In this document: in pieces, positions 24,294-34,470 of the stretch | How the letters are laid out: every line of letters starts with the position of its first letter | Numbering within the stretch: position 1 is the stretch's first letter | Origin: an uncultured Bacteroidales bacterium | GTDB taxonomy: Bacteria; Bacteroidota; Bacteroidia; Bacteroidales; UBA11471 | Direction of reading: 5' to 3' | Assembly (NCBI GenBank): GCA_944325415.1 | Contig: CALUZW010000006.1 | Span: 1 to 64,000 of the forward strand | Length of the DNA: 64,000 nt | Translations under genes and position numbers: made by a program | The notes under the pieces: generated by a model | Seen by the model: the letters and a program-made list of their open reading frames with translations, nothing else | The model's database searches: none | Told to the model about the DNA's origin: nothing

Positions 24294-25169
24294 TTATGTT
24301 TTTATCTTGTCGAAACCTTCACCGTAGACGCCGATGACGTTTGATTGCGAGATGAAGGCATGGCTGTCTATCTGTTTCACGAGGCGGAAGATGCTGGTCG
24401 ACTCGGTGCGTTTGGCCAGCACGACGATGACCTTCTTGGGTTGTTTCGAATACCAGCCCATGCCGTCGAGAATGGTTACGCCGCGGTTGATGTCGCGGTT
24501 GATGTGGTCGGCAATCTCTTCGTATTTGTCGGAGAAGATGAGCAGTTGTATCGACTGTCTGATACCGTTGATGAGCAGGTCGCACGAGTAGGTCGACACG
24601 GCCAGTACCACAAAACCGAAGACAATCTTTTCCATGTCGTGGAAGAGCATGTAGGACGAGGAGATGATGAGCAGGTCGCAGTAGAGAATGCTGCGGCCCA
24701 GCGTGATGGGCTTGTACTTGTTGATGATGGCGGCAATGATGTCGGTACCTCCCGTGCTGCCGTTGCGGGTAAAGGCCACGCCGATGCCCACACCGAGCAT
24801 GATACCGCCTATGATACACGACATGAAGGGCTCGTCCTTGATGAGGGGCTCTTTGATGTAATAGGCCCATATCGACAGTTGTATGGTGGTCATGACGACG
24901 CCGAATATGGAGCGTATGCAGTATTGCCAGCCGATGATGCGAATGGCGGCGATGAGCAAAATACCGTTGATGGTAAAGTAGGATATGGGCACGGGTATAT
25001 TGGTGCCGAAGTAGATGATGGCCGACAGACCGGTTACGCCTCCGGTTACGATTTCGTTGGAAACGAGAAAGGCGGTCCACCCGAAGGTGTAGCACATCAG
25101 TCCCAAGGTAATGATGGTGTAGTCTTTTACCTCGTTCCAGATGTCGCGGGGGGTCAATTTCATAGTCAT
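24294..25169 (-). CDS. YitT-family membrane protein
   Basis: This 291-residue protein has five to six membrane helices in the first 200 residues with family signatures ([14 protein letters not shown]-like segment near 42-56 and [14 protein letters not shown] near 133-146) and a C-terminal DUF2179 domain (about 215-285, [21 protein letters not shown]). The transported substrate is unknown. A TTG at 25175 and ATGs at 25169 and 25163 are all possible starts; 25169 is taken. It probably heads the yitT-rdgB-porZ operon. Confidence 0.9.
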   Translation of the reverse strand: MTMKLTPRDIWNEVKDYTIITLGLMCYTFGWTAFLVSNEIVTGGVTGLSAIIYFGTNIPVPISYFTINGILLIAAIRIIGWQYCIRSIFGVVMTTIQLSIWAYYIKEPLIKDEPFMSCIIGGIMLGVGIGVAFTRNGSTGGTDIIAAIINKYKPITLGRSILYCDLLIISSSYMLFHDMEKIVFGFVVLAVSTYSCDLLINGIRQSIQLLIFSDKYEEIADHINRDINRGVTILDGMGWYSKQPKKVIVVLAKRTESTSIFRLVKQIDSHAFISQSNVIGVYGEGFDKIKT

Positions 25170-25211
25170 ACTCAATAAGGTTTAGCGACTTATACCGTTA
25201 CAAGTCCGATA

Positions 25212-25219
25212 CAAAGATA
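25212..25219 (-). promoter_or_regulatory. -7 box of the yitT-rdgB-porZ operon
   Basis: CAAAGATA reads TATCTTTG on the minus strand, about 43 bases before the chosen ATG. Confidence 0.6.
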
Positions 25220-25284
25220 ACCATTTTTTAGTTTTTGTTTTCACGCATGAACCCATTTTTACAGGGGTGAGTGTGAGAATAGAA

Positions 25285-25310
25285 AAGACTCCCGCCGACG
25301 CGGGAGTCTT
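25285..25310 (-). terminator. Terminator after the fucosidase gene
   Basis: AAGACTCCCGC (25285-25295) pairs with GCGGGAGTCTT (25300-25310). On the minus strand the stem runs into TTTTCT. Confidence 0.75.
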
Positions 25311-25385
25311 GGATGAAGTGGACGGCTTGTTGTGGCCCATGCAAGATGGGTGTGGTCAAACAGAAATAGGGCGACGGGTTGTCTC

Positions 25386-26768
25386 TTACAGCAGTTCCCT
25401 GTCGGTCAGATCCCTGTTTGTCGTTATTTTTATCACCGTAACATACCTGTCTCTACACGATTCGGGTACCGAAAGTTCGACCCCGTTTTTCCCGGCCTTG
25501 AAATCGATGGCTTTGTCTCCGACGGTTATCTCTTTTATTTTCAATCCGGTAATAGGTAGTAATGCCGGAAACGAGTTCCAATCCTTGACAAGCAGATAGA
25601 GGTTCTTTCCCTTCCGAGTAGAGACGCCCCAGTCGGCCGGTCTGAGAAAACCTCCCTGTGTGCCGTAGATGGCTTCGCCGTTCCGAGCCAGCCATTCGCC
25701 CATGATTTTCAGACGGCTTTTTTCACGCGGGTCTATTTGTCCTGTGGGGAGCGGGTCGATATTCAGCAGCAGGTTACCGTTTCCGCCGGCACAGTTTATC
25801 AGGTAGTCGAAGCATTTCTCTACGGGAATCACTTCGTTTGCGAATCCTCTCCAACTCCATTCCCCGGTAAATGTCATGCACGATTCCCACATTGTCTCCA
25901 TGTCGATGCTGCCGACACGCTGTTCGGGGGTGTAGTAGTCGCCCGGTACGCCACATCTGTTGTTGATGAGAATGTCAGGGGCGATGGCATATATCTCCTT
26001 GAAGAGGGTTTCCGACTCCCATACTTCGGGGTCTTTGTTCCAGGCATGGGCATCGAAGAAGATTCCTGCCACGGGGGCGTATTTGGTGAGCAACTCTTTT
26101 ATCTGGTTGCGCATGTAGAGATTGTACCGGGGCAGGTTTTCGGAGGAGTAGTCGGGGTGATGCCAGTCTCTCTGGGAATAGTAGATGCAGAATTTCATGC
26201 CGTGACGGTGGCAGGCATCGGCCATTTCGCTCACGATATCTCTTGCAAAGGGGGTAGACATGATGTCGTAGTCGGTATATTCCGAATCCCACATGCAGAA
26301 ACCGTCGTGATGTTTGGTAACCATGACGATGTATTTCACGCCGGCCTGCATGGATGTGTGTACAATGGAGTCGGCATTGTACATGGCCGGATAGAACGAT
26401 TTGTGCAGGTGGTCGTAGATTTCTTTGGGTACGGCCGGCTTGAACCAGCTTATCCAGTCGGTGTGTTCCTGCGCCTTGCAGTGTTTCAATGTGGGGCGCG
26501 GATTGTGAAGCAGCTTTTCGCCGTCGTCGTCGTAGAATTGTTTGCTCCAACTGATTTCGGCGGCCACTACGCTGGACTGGTTCCAGTGTATGAACATTCC
26601 CAGTCTTGCCTCTCTGAACCACTGTGAGCGCTCTTGGGCCGTGGGCGATTTCTCTTTCAGTCGGGCTATCTGGGCATCGGCCCAGGCTTCTTCTGTACCG
26701 TACTTTTCTTGCGGCGATGCGTTCAATGCCAGTGCAACCGTGAGCAGGGTTGCGATAAATCGTTTCAT
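25386..26768 (-). CDS. GH29 alpha-L-fucosidase
   Basis: This 460-residue protein has a signal peptide (about residues 1-19). The catalytic barrel carries GMFIHWNQSSV near the N-terminus, the family motif KYIVMVTKHHDGFCMWDSEYTDYD in two blocks, and GIFFDAHAW with the expected Asp nucleophile. A small beta-sandwich closes the C-terminus. It removes L-fucose from host glycans or plant polymers, in the periplasm or at the surface. It is not in a polysaccharide utilisation locus here; the neighbouring TonB receptor pair is of another type and lies behind its own terminator. Confidence 0.93.
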   Translation of the reverse strand: MKRFIATLLTVALALNASPQEKYGTEEAWADAQIARLKEKSPTAQERSQWFREARLGMFIHWNQSSVVAAEISWSKQFYDDDGEKLLHNPRPTLKHCKAQEHTDWISWFKPAVPKEIYDHLHKSFYPAMYNADSIVHTSMQAGVKYIVMVTKHHDGFCMWDSEYTDYDIMSTPFARDIVSEMADACHRHGMKFCIYYSQRDWHHPDYSSENLPRYNLYMRNQIKELLTKYAPVAGIFFDAHAWNKDPEVWESETLFKEIYAIAPDILINNRCGVPGDYYTPEQRVGSIDMETMWESCMTFTGEWSWRGFANEVIPVEKCFDYLINCAGGNGNLLLNIDPLPTGQIDPREKSRLKIMGEWLARNGEAIYGTQGGFLRPADWGVSTRKGKNLYLLVKDWNSFPALLPITGLKIKEITVGDKAIDFKAGKNGVELSVPESCRDRYVTVIKITTNRDLTDRELL

Positions 26769-26856
26769 GTCATCATGGATTTAAGGATATTCACATTTGA
26801 AGGCAAAATAGTTTTCGTATCGAAAAAATCAAAGGGCTCGCCTTGCGACAAAAAAA

Positions 26857-26879
26857 CCCCCGACTATTAAAGTCGGGGG
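26857..26879 (-). terminator. Terminator after the beta-helix lipoprotein gene
   Basis: CCCCCGACT (26857-26865) pairs with AGTCGGGGG (26871-26879). A run of seven T follows on the minus strand. Confidence 0.88.
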
Positions 26880-26917
26880 TGTGGAACGGGTGGTTGAAAA
26901 AATGGGCTGACAATTGA

Positions 26918-28414
26918 TTAATAGTCGGCGTTTTGGGGATCAAATTCGGTCCACCCGTCGAGCCAGTTATCGTTGGCGTCGAAGGCACCTATGTAGCTCA
27001 CCTGTTGCATCGAGGCGAGTTTGCTGTCGCTGAACGAAGCGGCCGAGAGCAGCGGGCTGCCGGCTGCGGGGCGGAAGTTGGTTCCTACGGCAGTTTCGGC
27101 ACCGGTGAGGTTCATCTCGTCGAGGGTGCTCACCTTGTTGCCCGACTGGGCGAGGAAGAAGCGGCTCGAGAACGAAGTCTGGGTGTTGTCGTAGATGGCT
27201 TTTCCATCGGCATCGTAACCGGTTACCAGCACGTCGTCGTAAGATTTGTTGGCATCGCTACCGGTAATGTCCATGTCGGCAAACCAGATGTTTTGGAGTT
27301 TCAGCAGGCCGTTGGTGGCAGCGCTTTGGGTGTCGCCCTTCTGGTTGTCGAGAATGAGCCCGATGGGGTAGCCGATGGCGATGGAGTTGAAGCAGCTGAG
27401 ACGGCTGTTGCGGCGTATCTGCATGGCAGCCTGGAAGCGACCCAGAGCCGAGCCGTTGTTGGGATATACTTCACCGCCGTTGATGTAGTCGGTAGAGTTT
27501 TCAAAGTTGGCATCGACGGCTTTGGGACCTACGAAGGTGATGTTGCTGAACGTAGCGGTGGTGTAGGGGTCGATGGCGGCACCGTCGGCGCAGTTGTCCG
27601 ATTCGAAGCCGTTCGATTGGGAGGTATCGGCAATGCGGGAGTCGCGCACGCTGAGGCAGAACTGTACTTTGCCCGAGAAACCGTTGTCGGTATCGAACTC
27701 GTCGTCCCAGCCTTTGTAGGCCACGAGGTATTTGGCATTGACCGTACCGCCGAACCACTCGTAGGAGTCGTCGTTGCAGTACGATACCTGTACGTGGTCT
27801 ACTTGTGTGCCGTTACCTACCGAGCCGAAGGTTACACCGTTGATTTCCTTGTCGCGCTCAAAGGGATAGCCGGCAAATTCTACGCGCACATAGCTGATGA
27901 TACCCGAGTTGTCGGCATCGTTGCTGCCGCCGTGTTTGGTACGGGGGCCGCCTTCGATTTGCATCTGGCCCTGGTTGTTGTGGGCGTTACCGCAGATGAT
28001 GAGTCCGCCCCAGTCGCCGGGACGACGGTTGCCCTTGGCCTCTTCCGAGGTGAAGACGATGGGTTTGTCGGCAGTACCCTGTGCATAGAGTTTTCCGCCG
28101 GGCTCTACGATAAGGGCAGCTTTGGTCTGCTTGTCGCCTTTGATGATGGTACCCGGCTCGATGGTGAGTTCGGCACCGTCGGCAATGTATACCCAGCCTT
28201 TGAGCAGGTAGGTGCCTTGGGCGAGGGTCTCTTTGCCCGAGAAGACAAATTCCTGGTCGCCGTTACCGATGACGTTGCCATCGAATACGAGGCTGCTGCT
28301 GCCGCCTTGACCCTGATTGTCGATATCCTTGTTGTCATCGTCGTCGCTGCAAGCGGTTACAGCTCCACACATAAGGGCGATGAAGGCCCAGTTGAGAAAT
28401 TTTTTCGATTTCAT
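26918..28414 (-). CDS. Surface lipoprotein with right-handed beta-helix
   Basis: This 498-residue protein has a lipoprotein signal with Cys near residue 22 followed by SDDDDNKD, a strong Bacteroidetes surface-export signal. The body shows beta-helix features: GTYLLKGWVYIADGAEL followed by TIEPGTIIKG, then PGGKLYAQGTADKPIVFTS, then repeated GI/V-x-Y-V/N turns. The C-terminal part ends in SYIGAFDANDNWLDGW. It lies 67 bases downstream of a TonB-dependent receptor gene and precedes a terminator, so the two form an operon and probably a receptor/surface-partner pair unrelated to SusD. The substrate is unknown. Confidence 0.82.
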   Translation of the reverse strand: MKSKKFLNWAFIALMCGAVTACSDDDDNKDIDNQGQGGSSSLVFDGNVIGNGDQEFVFSGKETLAQGTYLLKGWVYIADGAELTIEPGTIIKGDKQTKAALIVEPGGKLYAQGTADKPIVFTSEEAKGNRRPGDWGGLIICGNAHNNQGQMQIEGGPRTKHGGSNDADNSGIISYVRVEFAGYPFERDKEINGVTFGSVGNGTQVDHVQVSYCNDDSYEWFGGTVNAKYLVAYKGWDDEFDTDNGFSGKVQFCLSVRDSRIADTSQSNGFESDNCADGAAIDPYTTATFSNITFVGPKAVDANFENSTDYINGGEVYPNNGSALGRFQAAMQIRRNSRLSCFNSIAIGYPIGLILDNQKGDTQSAATNGLLKLQNIWFADMDITGSDANKSYDDVLVTGYDADGKAIYDNTQTSFSSRFFLAQSGNKVSTLDEMNLTGAETAVGTNFRPAAGSPLLSAASFSDSKLASMQQVSYIGAFDANDNWLDGWTEFDPQNADY

Positions 28415-28481
28415 GTTTTTTCTTTTTTGGTTTGTGGGTCTCCTGATGCAGAAACCCGGTTTATGGTTGTTTATGAATGTT

Positions 28482-31286
28482 TCAGAAGGTATAGCTTACC
28501 GAGAGGTTGAAGTTGCGTCCCGGACGGTATTGGCGGGTAATCTCTTCGACGACCTTGCTCTCTCCGGCCTTTGTGGTTACATCGTCGAGTTGCATGAAGG
28601 TTACCTTGTCGGCCAGCAGGTCGCGGATACCCAGTTTTACCTCCCAGTGTTTCTTGGCTTTCCAGGAGAGGCTCAGGTCGATGACATCGCGCGGCATCTC
28701 GTAGGAGTCGGGTATGCGCACGGTCTCTTCGTTGCCCGAGCTGCCGAGATAGCGGCCCACACCGGCGATGCGTTTGCCTATGCGGTTGTAGAAGAGGGCG
28801 GCGGTGATACCGCTCTTTTCGTGGCGGTAAGAGAGGCCGGTGTTGATGAGGTAGGGCGACTGGCCCTGCATGGGGCGGTCTTTTTCGCGGTCGCCCTCGG
28901 GAAACTCTACAAGGCTCTTGATGAGGGCGCCGTTGAAGACGAAGTCGAACGAGGGCATTCCCATGAAGGCGAGGTTCTTGCGCAGGTCTACTTCGAGTCC
29001 GTAGCTATATGCGCCGTCGGCATTGCGGTAGGAGTAGACGAGGTCGGTACCTCCGGCCACGGTGTAGGTCCACTCGATGGGGTCGTCGAAGTGTTTGTAG
29101 AAGAGGGCTACCGATATCTGTTCGCCTTTGGAGGGATACCATTCGTACCGCAGGTCGAAGTTCTGCACATAGCAGGGACGCAGCTCGGTGTTACCCTGTA
29201 CGTTCGAGGCCAGGTCGAAGTCGTAGAAGACCGAGGGTGATACCTCGCGGAACTCGGGACGGTTGACCGACTTGCCGTAGGAGGCGCGCAACTGGTGCGC
29301 TTCGTTGAACTTGTAGGTGGCGTTGGCCGAGGGGAAGAGATCGTCGTAGATGTAGTGGGTGCTCTGCGGGCTCTCTTCGTAGTCGCGGGTGTTGCGTATG
29401 AGCTCCATGTCGCTGTGTTCGAAACGCACGCCGGCATAGAGGTTGAATCCTCTCCACGGCAGGTTCACGCCCACGTATCCGGCTCCCAGCAGGTTGTTGC
29501 CGTCGTAGTTGTTGCGCATTTTGAGCTCTTCGAGCAGGTAGAGCTTGTCGGCACCGTAGTTTTCGTCGATGAGGAGTTCGGTGGGAAGGTCCATGTGGCG
29601 GAATCCGTCGGGCAGGGTGTTCTGGCTGTAATTCCAGTTGTAGATGAAGCTGCGGGTGCGGTAGCTGCGGGTGCGGTATTCGCCGTAGGCTCCGGCTTTG
29701 ACTGTGGGGGTAAAGCTGCCCCACTCGAAGTCGTGGCGGTAGTTGGCGTTGGCCGAGACGATGTGTTCGTCGAGGCGGGTAAATTCGCGGGTGATGTCGT
29801 TACCGGTCGAGAGGGCGAGCACGCCGGTTTCGAGGGCATCGTCGATGAGGTATTTGCGGCGGTCGGGCAGCAGGCGGTTGGCGTAGGCATAGCCGGCGCT
29901 CCAATCGAAGTAGTCGCTCTCGAAGGTGTGTTTGCCGGTGAACTGGCCGTTGTAGGTGGTGCGGCTGCTGTAATAGTATTCGGCGTTCTCTTCGTGGTTG
30001 TTCTGGGCACTGGTACCGGTGCGGTAGGTATAGCGGTCGGTGCCTATCTGGTTGAAGATGTTTTTGAATTCAAAGTGGTTGTTGTCTTTGGCGGGGACAA
30101 ACGTGAGGTTGAGCATGGCACCGATGCGGGCGGTGTGGTTGAACTGGTCGTCCTGACTGTGGCGCAGGTAGTTGCTGCGGTCGTTCTCGGTGTCGTAGGC
30201 GCCGAAGAGCGAATTTTCCATGTCGAGGAATGTCTTGTAGCTGTTGCTGTAATTGAGGGCACCGATGAGTCCCAACTTGCCACCGTCGGCAAGGCGGCGT
30301 ATGCGGCTCACGTCGGCGCTGAGGCTGAGGTCGCCCACGGGATTCATCGTGCGCACCCGCCAGTCGTTGTTGAAGCCGTTGCCTTGCAGGTCGACACCGT
30401 TGCCGGCAATGGGGTTGAGGGTGGCGTCGATGCCGCCGGGCAGGGCGCGCAGGCCGTTGTCAAATCCGAGGAAGTCGGTGCGGCTGCCCCGGCTGTACTT
30501 GAAGTTGCGGAAGTGGGTGGCGTCGTTGATGTTGCCGCCTACCGAGAGGGTGAAGTTGTTCTCGGCGGGGAGGTCCTTGGTAGTGAGCAGGATAAATCCG
30601 CCGCTGAAATCGGCCGGATATTCGGGAGCGGGCGATTTGACGATGGCGATGTTTTCGAGCTGCGAGCTGGGTATGATGTCGAACGAGAAGGCGCGCGAAT
30701 CGGCTTCGGTGCTGGGCACGGCGCTACCGTTTATCCACACGTTGTTGTAGCGTTCGGAGAGGCCGCGCACCATTACAAACTTGTCGTTGATGAGGCTGAT
30801 GCCCGGCACCCGGCGTATGGCTTCGGAGGCGTCCTTGTCCTGGGCTATCTTTATCTGTTGCGACGACACGCCGCTCTGTATCACGAGGCTGGTCTTGGTG
30901 GCGGCAATCATGCCCAGTTCGGTGTTGCGGCGCATCTGCCCCACGACGACCACCTCGTCGAGGTTCTGGTCGTCGGCTTTGAGCCGTATGTCGAGGGTGA
31001 GCGGGGCGCTTTCGAGTACCCGCTTGTCGGCGAGGGTGAGGGTCTGGTAGGAGATGTAGTTGACGATGAGGGTGTAGGCTCCGGCTTTGAGGTTGTCGAT
31101 TTGAAAGAGTCCGTTTTCGTCGGTAAAGGCAGCCAGGTTGGTACCGCTCACCGATATGGTGGCTCCGGCGAGGGGTTCGCCGGTGGCGAGGTCTCTGACG
31201 GTACCCTTTATGACGGCGCACCAGGCTGTGGCCGGCAGGAGGGTGAGAAGTGTGGCAGCGATGATGATTCTTGTCAAGCGTTTCAT
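28482..31286 (-). CDS. TonB-dependent outer-membrane receptor
   Basis: This 934-residue protein has a signal peptide (about residues 1-22), a CarboxypepD_reg-like domain (about 24-105, VIKGTVRDLATGEPLAGATI), a plug domain (VVVVGQMRRNTELG onward, with RRVPGISLINDKFVMVRGLSERY) and a 22-strand barrel ending in FNLSVSYTF with the terminal aromatic. It lacks the SusC signature and is paired with a beta-helix lipoprotein. An upstream in-frame ATG at 31391 would add 35 residues before the signal peptide, so 31286 is chosen. The cargo is unknown. Confidence 0.9.
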   Translation of the reverse strand: MKRLTRIIIAATLLTLLPATAWCAVIKGTVRDLATGEPLAGATISVSGTNLAAFTDENGLFQIDNLKAGAYTLIVNYISYQTLTLADKRVLESAPLTLDIRLKADDQNLDEVVVVGQMRRNTELGMIAATKTSLVIQSGVSSQQIKIAQDKDASEAIRRVPGISLINDKFVMVRGLSERYNNVWINGSAVPSTEADSRAFSFDIIPSSQLENIAIVKSPAPEYPADFSGGFILLTTKDLPAENNFTLSVGGNINDATHFRNFKYSRGSRTDFLGFDNGLRALPGGIDATLNPIAGNGVDLQGNGFNNDWRVRTMNPVGDLSLSADVSRIRRLADGGKLGLIGALNYSNSYKTFLDMENSLFGAYDTENDRSNYLRHSQDDQFNHTARIGAMLNLTFVPAKDNNHFEFKNIFNQIGTDRYTYRTGTSAQNNHEENAEYYYSSRTTYNGQFTGKHTFESDYFDWSAGYAYANRLLPDRRKYLIDDALETGVLALSTGNDITREFTRLDEHIVSANANYRHDFEWGSFTPTVKAGAYGEYRTRSYRTRSFIYNWNYSQNTLPDGFRHMDLPTELLIDENYGADKLYLLEELKMRNNYDGNNLLGAGYVGVNLPWRGFNLYAGVRFEHSDMELIRNTRDYEESPQSTHYIYDDLFPSANATYKFNEAHQLRASYGKSVNRPEFREVSPSVFYDFDLASNVQGNTELRPCYVQNFDLRYEWYPSKGEQISVALFYKHFDDPIEWTYTVAGGTDLVYSYRNADGAYSYGLEVDLRKNLAFMGMPSFDFVFNGALIKSLVEFPEGDREKDRPMQGQSPYLINTGLSYRHEKSGITAALFYNRIGKRIAGVGRYLGSSGNEETVRIPDSYEMPRDVIDLSLSWKAKKHWEVKLGIRDLLADKVTFMQLDDVTTKAGESKVVEEITRQYRPGRNFNLSVSYTF

Positions 31287-31412
31287 TTGATTCCCATAAT
31301 TTTTTCGACAGCAAAAGTCGGAGATTCTTATTACAGGAGAGATGCAAAGTCTTGACGTTTCTGTAACATGCGTGTGACAATTCGGTTTCAAATGCTACCG
31401 GCCGAAGAAACA

Positions 31413-31445
31413 GAAACGGCTGCACCCGGGAGGTGCAGCCGTTTC
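31413..31445 (-). terminator. Terminator after leuS
   Basis: GAAACGGCTGCACC (31413-31426) and GGTGCAGCCGTTTC (31432-31445) form a perfect 14-bp stem. It could also act in the other direction. Confidence 0.85.
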
Positions 31446-31472
31446 GCTTTATAATAAGTATGAAGGGGGAAA

Positions 31473-34244
31473 TTATCCTACGACAATGTTGATGAGCTTG
31501 CCGGGTACGACAATGACCTTCTTGATGTTTTTGCCGTCGAGCCATTTGGCCGAGTTTTCGTGGGCAATGACCTGTTTCTCTATCTCCTCTTTGGGGGTGT
31601 CGATGGGGAATTCGAGGTTGAAGCGCACTTTACCGTTGAACGAGACGGCGTAGTTGACCGAGTCTTCTTTGAGGTACTCTTCGTTATAGTCCGGCCACTG
31701 GGCATCGCACACCGTGGTGTTGTGTCCGAGGGCGTGCCACAGCTCCTCGCTCAGGTGCGGGGTGAAGGGTGCGAGCAGCACGACGATGGGTTCGAGTATG
31801 TGGCGGTTGCGGCATTTCAGGGCGGTGAGCTCGTTGACGCATATCATGAAGGCGCTTACCGAGGTGTTGTAGGAGAAGGTCTCGATGTCGCCGCTCACCT
31901 TCTTGATGAGCTTGTGCAGGCTTTTGAGCTCCTCTTTCGAGGGTTTGCCGTCGGTGAGGGCGAGGGTGTCGCCGTCGAAGAAGAGGTTCCAGAATTTTTT
32001 GAGGAAGCGGTGCACGCCGTCGATACCGTTGGTGTCCCACGGTTTGCTCTGCTCGATGGGGCCGAGGAACATCTCGTAGAGACGCAGCGTGTCGGCACCG
32101 TAGCGTTCGACGATGTCGTCGGGGTTGACAACGTTGAACATCGATTTCGACATCTTCTCTACCGCCCAGCCGCAGATGTAGCGACCCTCTTCGAGTATGA
32201 ACTCGGCATCTTTGAAGTCGGGCCGCCAGTTGCGGAAGGCCTCGATGTCGAGCACGTCGTTGCTTACGATGTTTACGTCGACGTGTATGGGGGTAGTCTC
32301 GTACTGCTCTTTGAGGTTGTAGGAGACAAACGTGTTGGTGTCCTTGATGCGGTACACGAAGTTGGAACGGCCCTGTATCATGCCCTGGTTGACGAGCTTC
32401 TTGAAGGGTTCGTCTTCGCACACAAATCCTAGGTCATAGAGGAACTTGTTCCAGAAGCGGCTGTAAATGAGGTGTCCCGTGGCGTGCTCGGTGCCTCCCA
32501 CATAGAGGTCGACGTTGCGCCAGTAGGTATCGGCCTCTTCCGACACGAGAGCGGCGTCGTTGTGCGGGTCCATGTAGCGCAGGTAGTAGGCCGACGAGCC
32601 GGCAAATCCCGGCATGGTGCAGAGTTCGAGCGGGTAGTGCTCTTCGGTTTCCCAGTTTTTGGCACGTCCCAGAGGCGGCTCGCCCTGTTCGGTGGGGAGG
32701 AACTTGTCGATGCCCGGCAGCAGCAGCGGCAGACGGCTCTCGTCGAGCATGTAGGGAAGATTGTTCTTATAGTAGACAGGGAACGGCTCGCCCCAGTAGC
32801 GCTGGCGGCTGAATATGGCGTCGCGCAGGCGGTAGTTTACCTTGACGCGGCCGATGCCTTTTTCCTTGATGAAGGCTTTGGTCTTGGCGATGGCCTCTTT
32901 CACGGTGAGCCCGTTGAGGTCGAGTCCGTTGCCGCAGGAGTTTATCATGATGCCCTCTTTGGCGTCGAAACTCTCCTGCGACACGTCGCAGCCCTCGATG
33001 AGGGGTATGATGGGCAGGTCGAAGTGCTTGGCAAAGGCGTAGTCGCGGCTGTCGTGGGCCGGTACGGCCATGATGGCGCCGGTACCGTAGCCGGCCAGTA
33101 CATAGTCGCTTATCCAGATGGGTATCTCTTTTCCGTTGAGGGGGTTGATGGCGTATGCGCCCGAGAAGACGCCGCTCACGCTGCGGTCCATCATGCGTTC
33201 GCGTTCGGTACGGTGCTTGATCTGGTCGAGGTAGGCATCGACGGCGGCTTTCTGTGCGGGAGTGGTTACCTGTGCCACATATTCGCTCTCGGGGGCGAGT
33301 ACCATGAAGGTAACGCCGAAGATGGTGTCGGCCCGGGTGGTGAAGATGGTGAAGGTTACGTCGCTGTTTACGACCTTAAACTCCATCTCGGCACCTTCGG
33401 AGCGGCCTATCCAGTTGCGCTGGGTCTCTTTGAGCGAGTCGGTCCAGTCGATGGTGTCGAGGCCGTCGAGCAGGCGTTGGGCATAGGCCGAGACGCGGAG
33501 GCACCACTGGCGCATCACCTTTTGCTCTACGGGGTATCCGCCGCGCACCGAGAGGCCTTCGCTCACTTCGTCGTTGGCCAGCACGGTACCCAGCTTGGGA
33601 CACCAGTTCACCATCGTGTCGCCCAGGTAGGCAATGCGGTAGTTGAGCAGGGTTTTCTGCTGCTCCTCCTCGCTCATGGCGCACCACTCGTCGGCCGTGA
33701 AGGAGAGTGTTTCGGTGCAGGCTACGTTCAGCCCTTCGGTACCGTTAGTCTCGAAGGCTTCGACGAGGGTGTTGATGGGGAGTGCCTTCTGCTCGTTGTA
33801 GTCGTAGTAGCTGTTGAACATCTGTATGAAGGCCCACTGCGTCCACTTGTAATATTCGGGGTCGCAGGTGCGTATTTCGCGGTCCCAGTCGAAGCAGAAT
33901 CCTATCTTGTCGAGCTGCTCACGGTAGCGGTTGATGTTTTTTTCGGTGGTGATGGCAGGGTGTTGACCCGTCTGTATGGCATATTGTTCGGCGGGCAGAC
34001 CGTAGGCGTCGTATCCCATGGGGTGCAGCACGTTGAACCCTTTGAGCCGCTTGAAGCGGGCGTAGATGTCTGAGGCGATGTAGCCCAGCGGGTGTCCCAC
34101 ATGCAGACCGGCTCCCGACGGGTAGGGAAACATGTCCAGAACGTAGTATTTGGGTTTCTGACGGTTCTCGGTTACGCGGTAGGTGTGGTTATCTTTCCAG
34201 TACTGCTGCCATTTCTGCTCGATTTCTCTGAAATTATATTCCAT
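31473..34244 (-). CDS. leuS: Leucyl-tRNA synthetase
   Basis: This 923-residue class I synthetase charges tRNA-Leu. The HIGH-type motif lies in [16 protein letters not shown] (about residues 37-52). The CP1 editing domain occupies about 230-430 ([19 protein letters not shown]) and KMSKS lies near residue 697. The anticodon-binding and C-terminal domains end in [12 protein letters not shown]. The length is somewhat above the usual 860-880 residues because of small insertions. It is transcribed alone, divergent from dusB. Confidence 0.97.
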   Translation of the reverse strand: MEYNFREIEQKWQQYWKDNHTYRVTENRQKPKYYVLDMFPYPSGAGLHVGHPLGYIASDIYARFKRLKGFNVLHPMGYDAYGLPAEQYAIQTGQHPAITTEKNINRYREQLDKIGFCFDWDREIRTCDPEYYKWTQWAFIQMFNSYYDYNEQKALPINTLVEAFETNGTEGLNVACTETLSFTADEWCAMSEEEQQKTLLNYRIAYLGDTMVNWCPKLGTVLANDEVSEGLSVRGGYPVEQKVMRQWCLRVSAYAQRLLDGLDTIDWTDSLKETQRNWIGRSEGAEMEFKVVNSDVTFTIFTTRADTIFGVTFMVLAPESEYVAQVTTPAQKAAVDAYLDQIKHRTERERMMDRSVSGVFSGAYAINPLNGKEIPIWISDYVLAGYGTGAIMAVPAHDSRDYAFAKHFDLPIIPLIEGCDVSQESFDAKEGIMINSCGNGLDLNGLTVKEAIAKTKAFIKEKGIGRVKVNYRLRDAIFSRQRYWGEPFPVYYKNNLPYMLDESRLPLLLPGIDKFLPTEQGEPPLGRAKNWETEEHYPLELCTMPGFAGSSAYYLRYMDPHNDAALVSEEADTYWRNVDLYVGGTEHATGHLIYSRFWNKFLYDLGFVCEDEPFKKLVNQGMIQGRSNFVYRIKDTNTFVSYNLKEQYETTPIHVDVNIVSNDVLDIEAFRNWRPDFKDAEFILEEGRYICGWAVEKMSKSMFNVVNPDDIVERYGADTLRLYEMFLGPIEQSKPWDTNGIDGVHRFLKKFWNLFFDGDTLALTDGKPSKEELKSLHKLIKKVSGDIETFSYNTSVSAFMICVNELTALKCRNRHILEPIVVLLAPFTPHLSEELWHALGHNTTVCDAQWPDYNEEYLKEDSVNYAVSFNGKVRFNLEFPIDTPKEEIEKQVIAHENSAKWLDGKNIKKVIVVPGKLINIVVG

Positions 34245-34289
34245 CGTTTTTTTCGATTTGGAGGTGGATATTTACCCTATTTAATGCTG

Positions 34290-34297
34290 CAAAAGTA
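34290..34297 (-). promoter_or_regulatory. -7 box of leuS
   Basis: CAAAAGTA reads TACTTTTG on the minus strand, 46 bases before the leuS start. Confidence 0.6.
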
Positions 34298-34436
34298 ATA
34301 AAAAAAAGGAGATGGCGCCAAAAAACCGTTCTATTACGACGATTTATGCCGTTTTTGCTGTCGCGGTGCGGGTGTTGCCCGGGCGAGCTTTTCCGATTTT
34401 GGGGCCGGGTGCGGTGGCCGGCTGGTGAAAATGTAC

Positions 34437-34444
34437 TATTTTTG
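34437..34444 (+). promoter_or_regulatory. -7 box of dusB
   Basis: TATTTTTG fits TAnnTTTG and lies 27 bases before the dusB ATG. Confidence 0.55.
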
Positions 34445-34470
34445 CCGCGCAATACCTAATTTGTTACAGT

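Noticed and set aside
26933-28510. 525-codon plus-strand ORF opposite the beta-helix lipoprotein
   Set aside because: The true gene on the minus strand has a lipoprotein signal and fold pattern; the mirror frame has none.
29295-31355. 686-codon plus-strand ORF opposite the TonB receptor
   Set aside because: It is a shadow of the receptor gene, with no recognisable protein features and no promoter.
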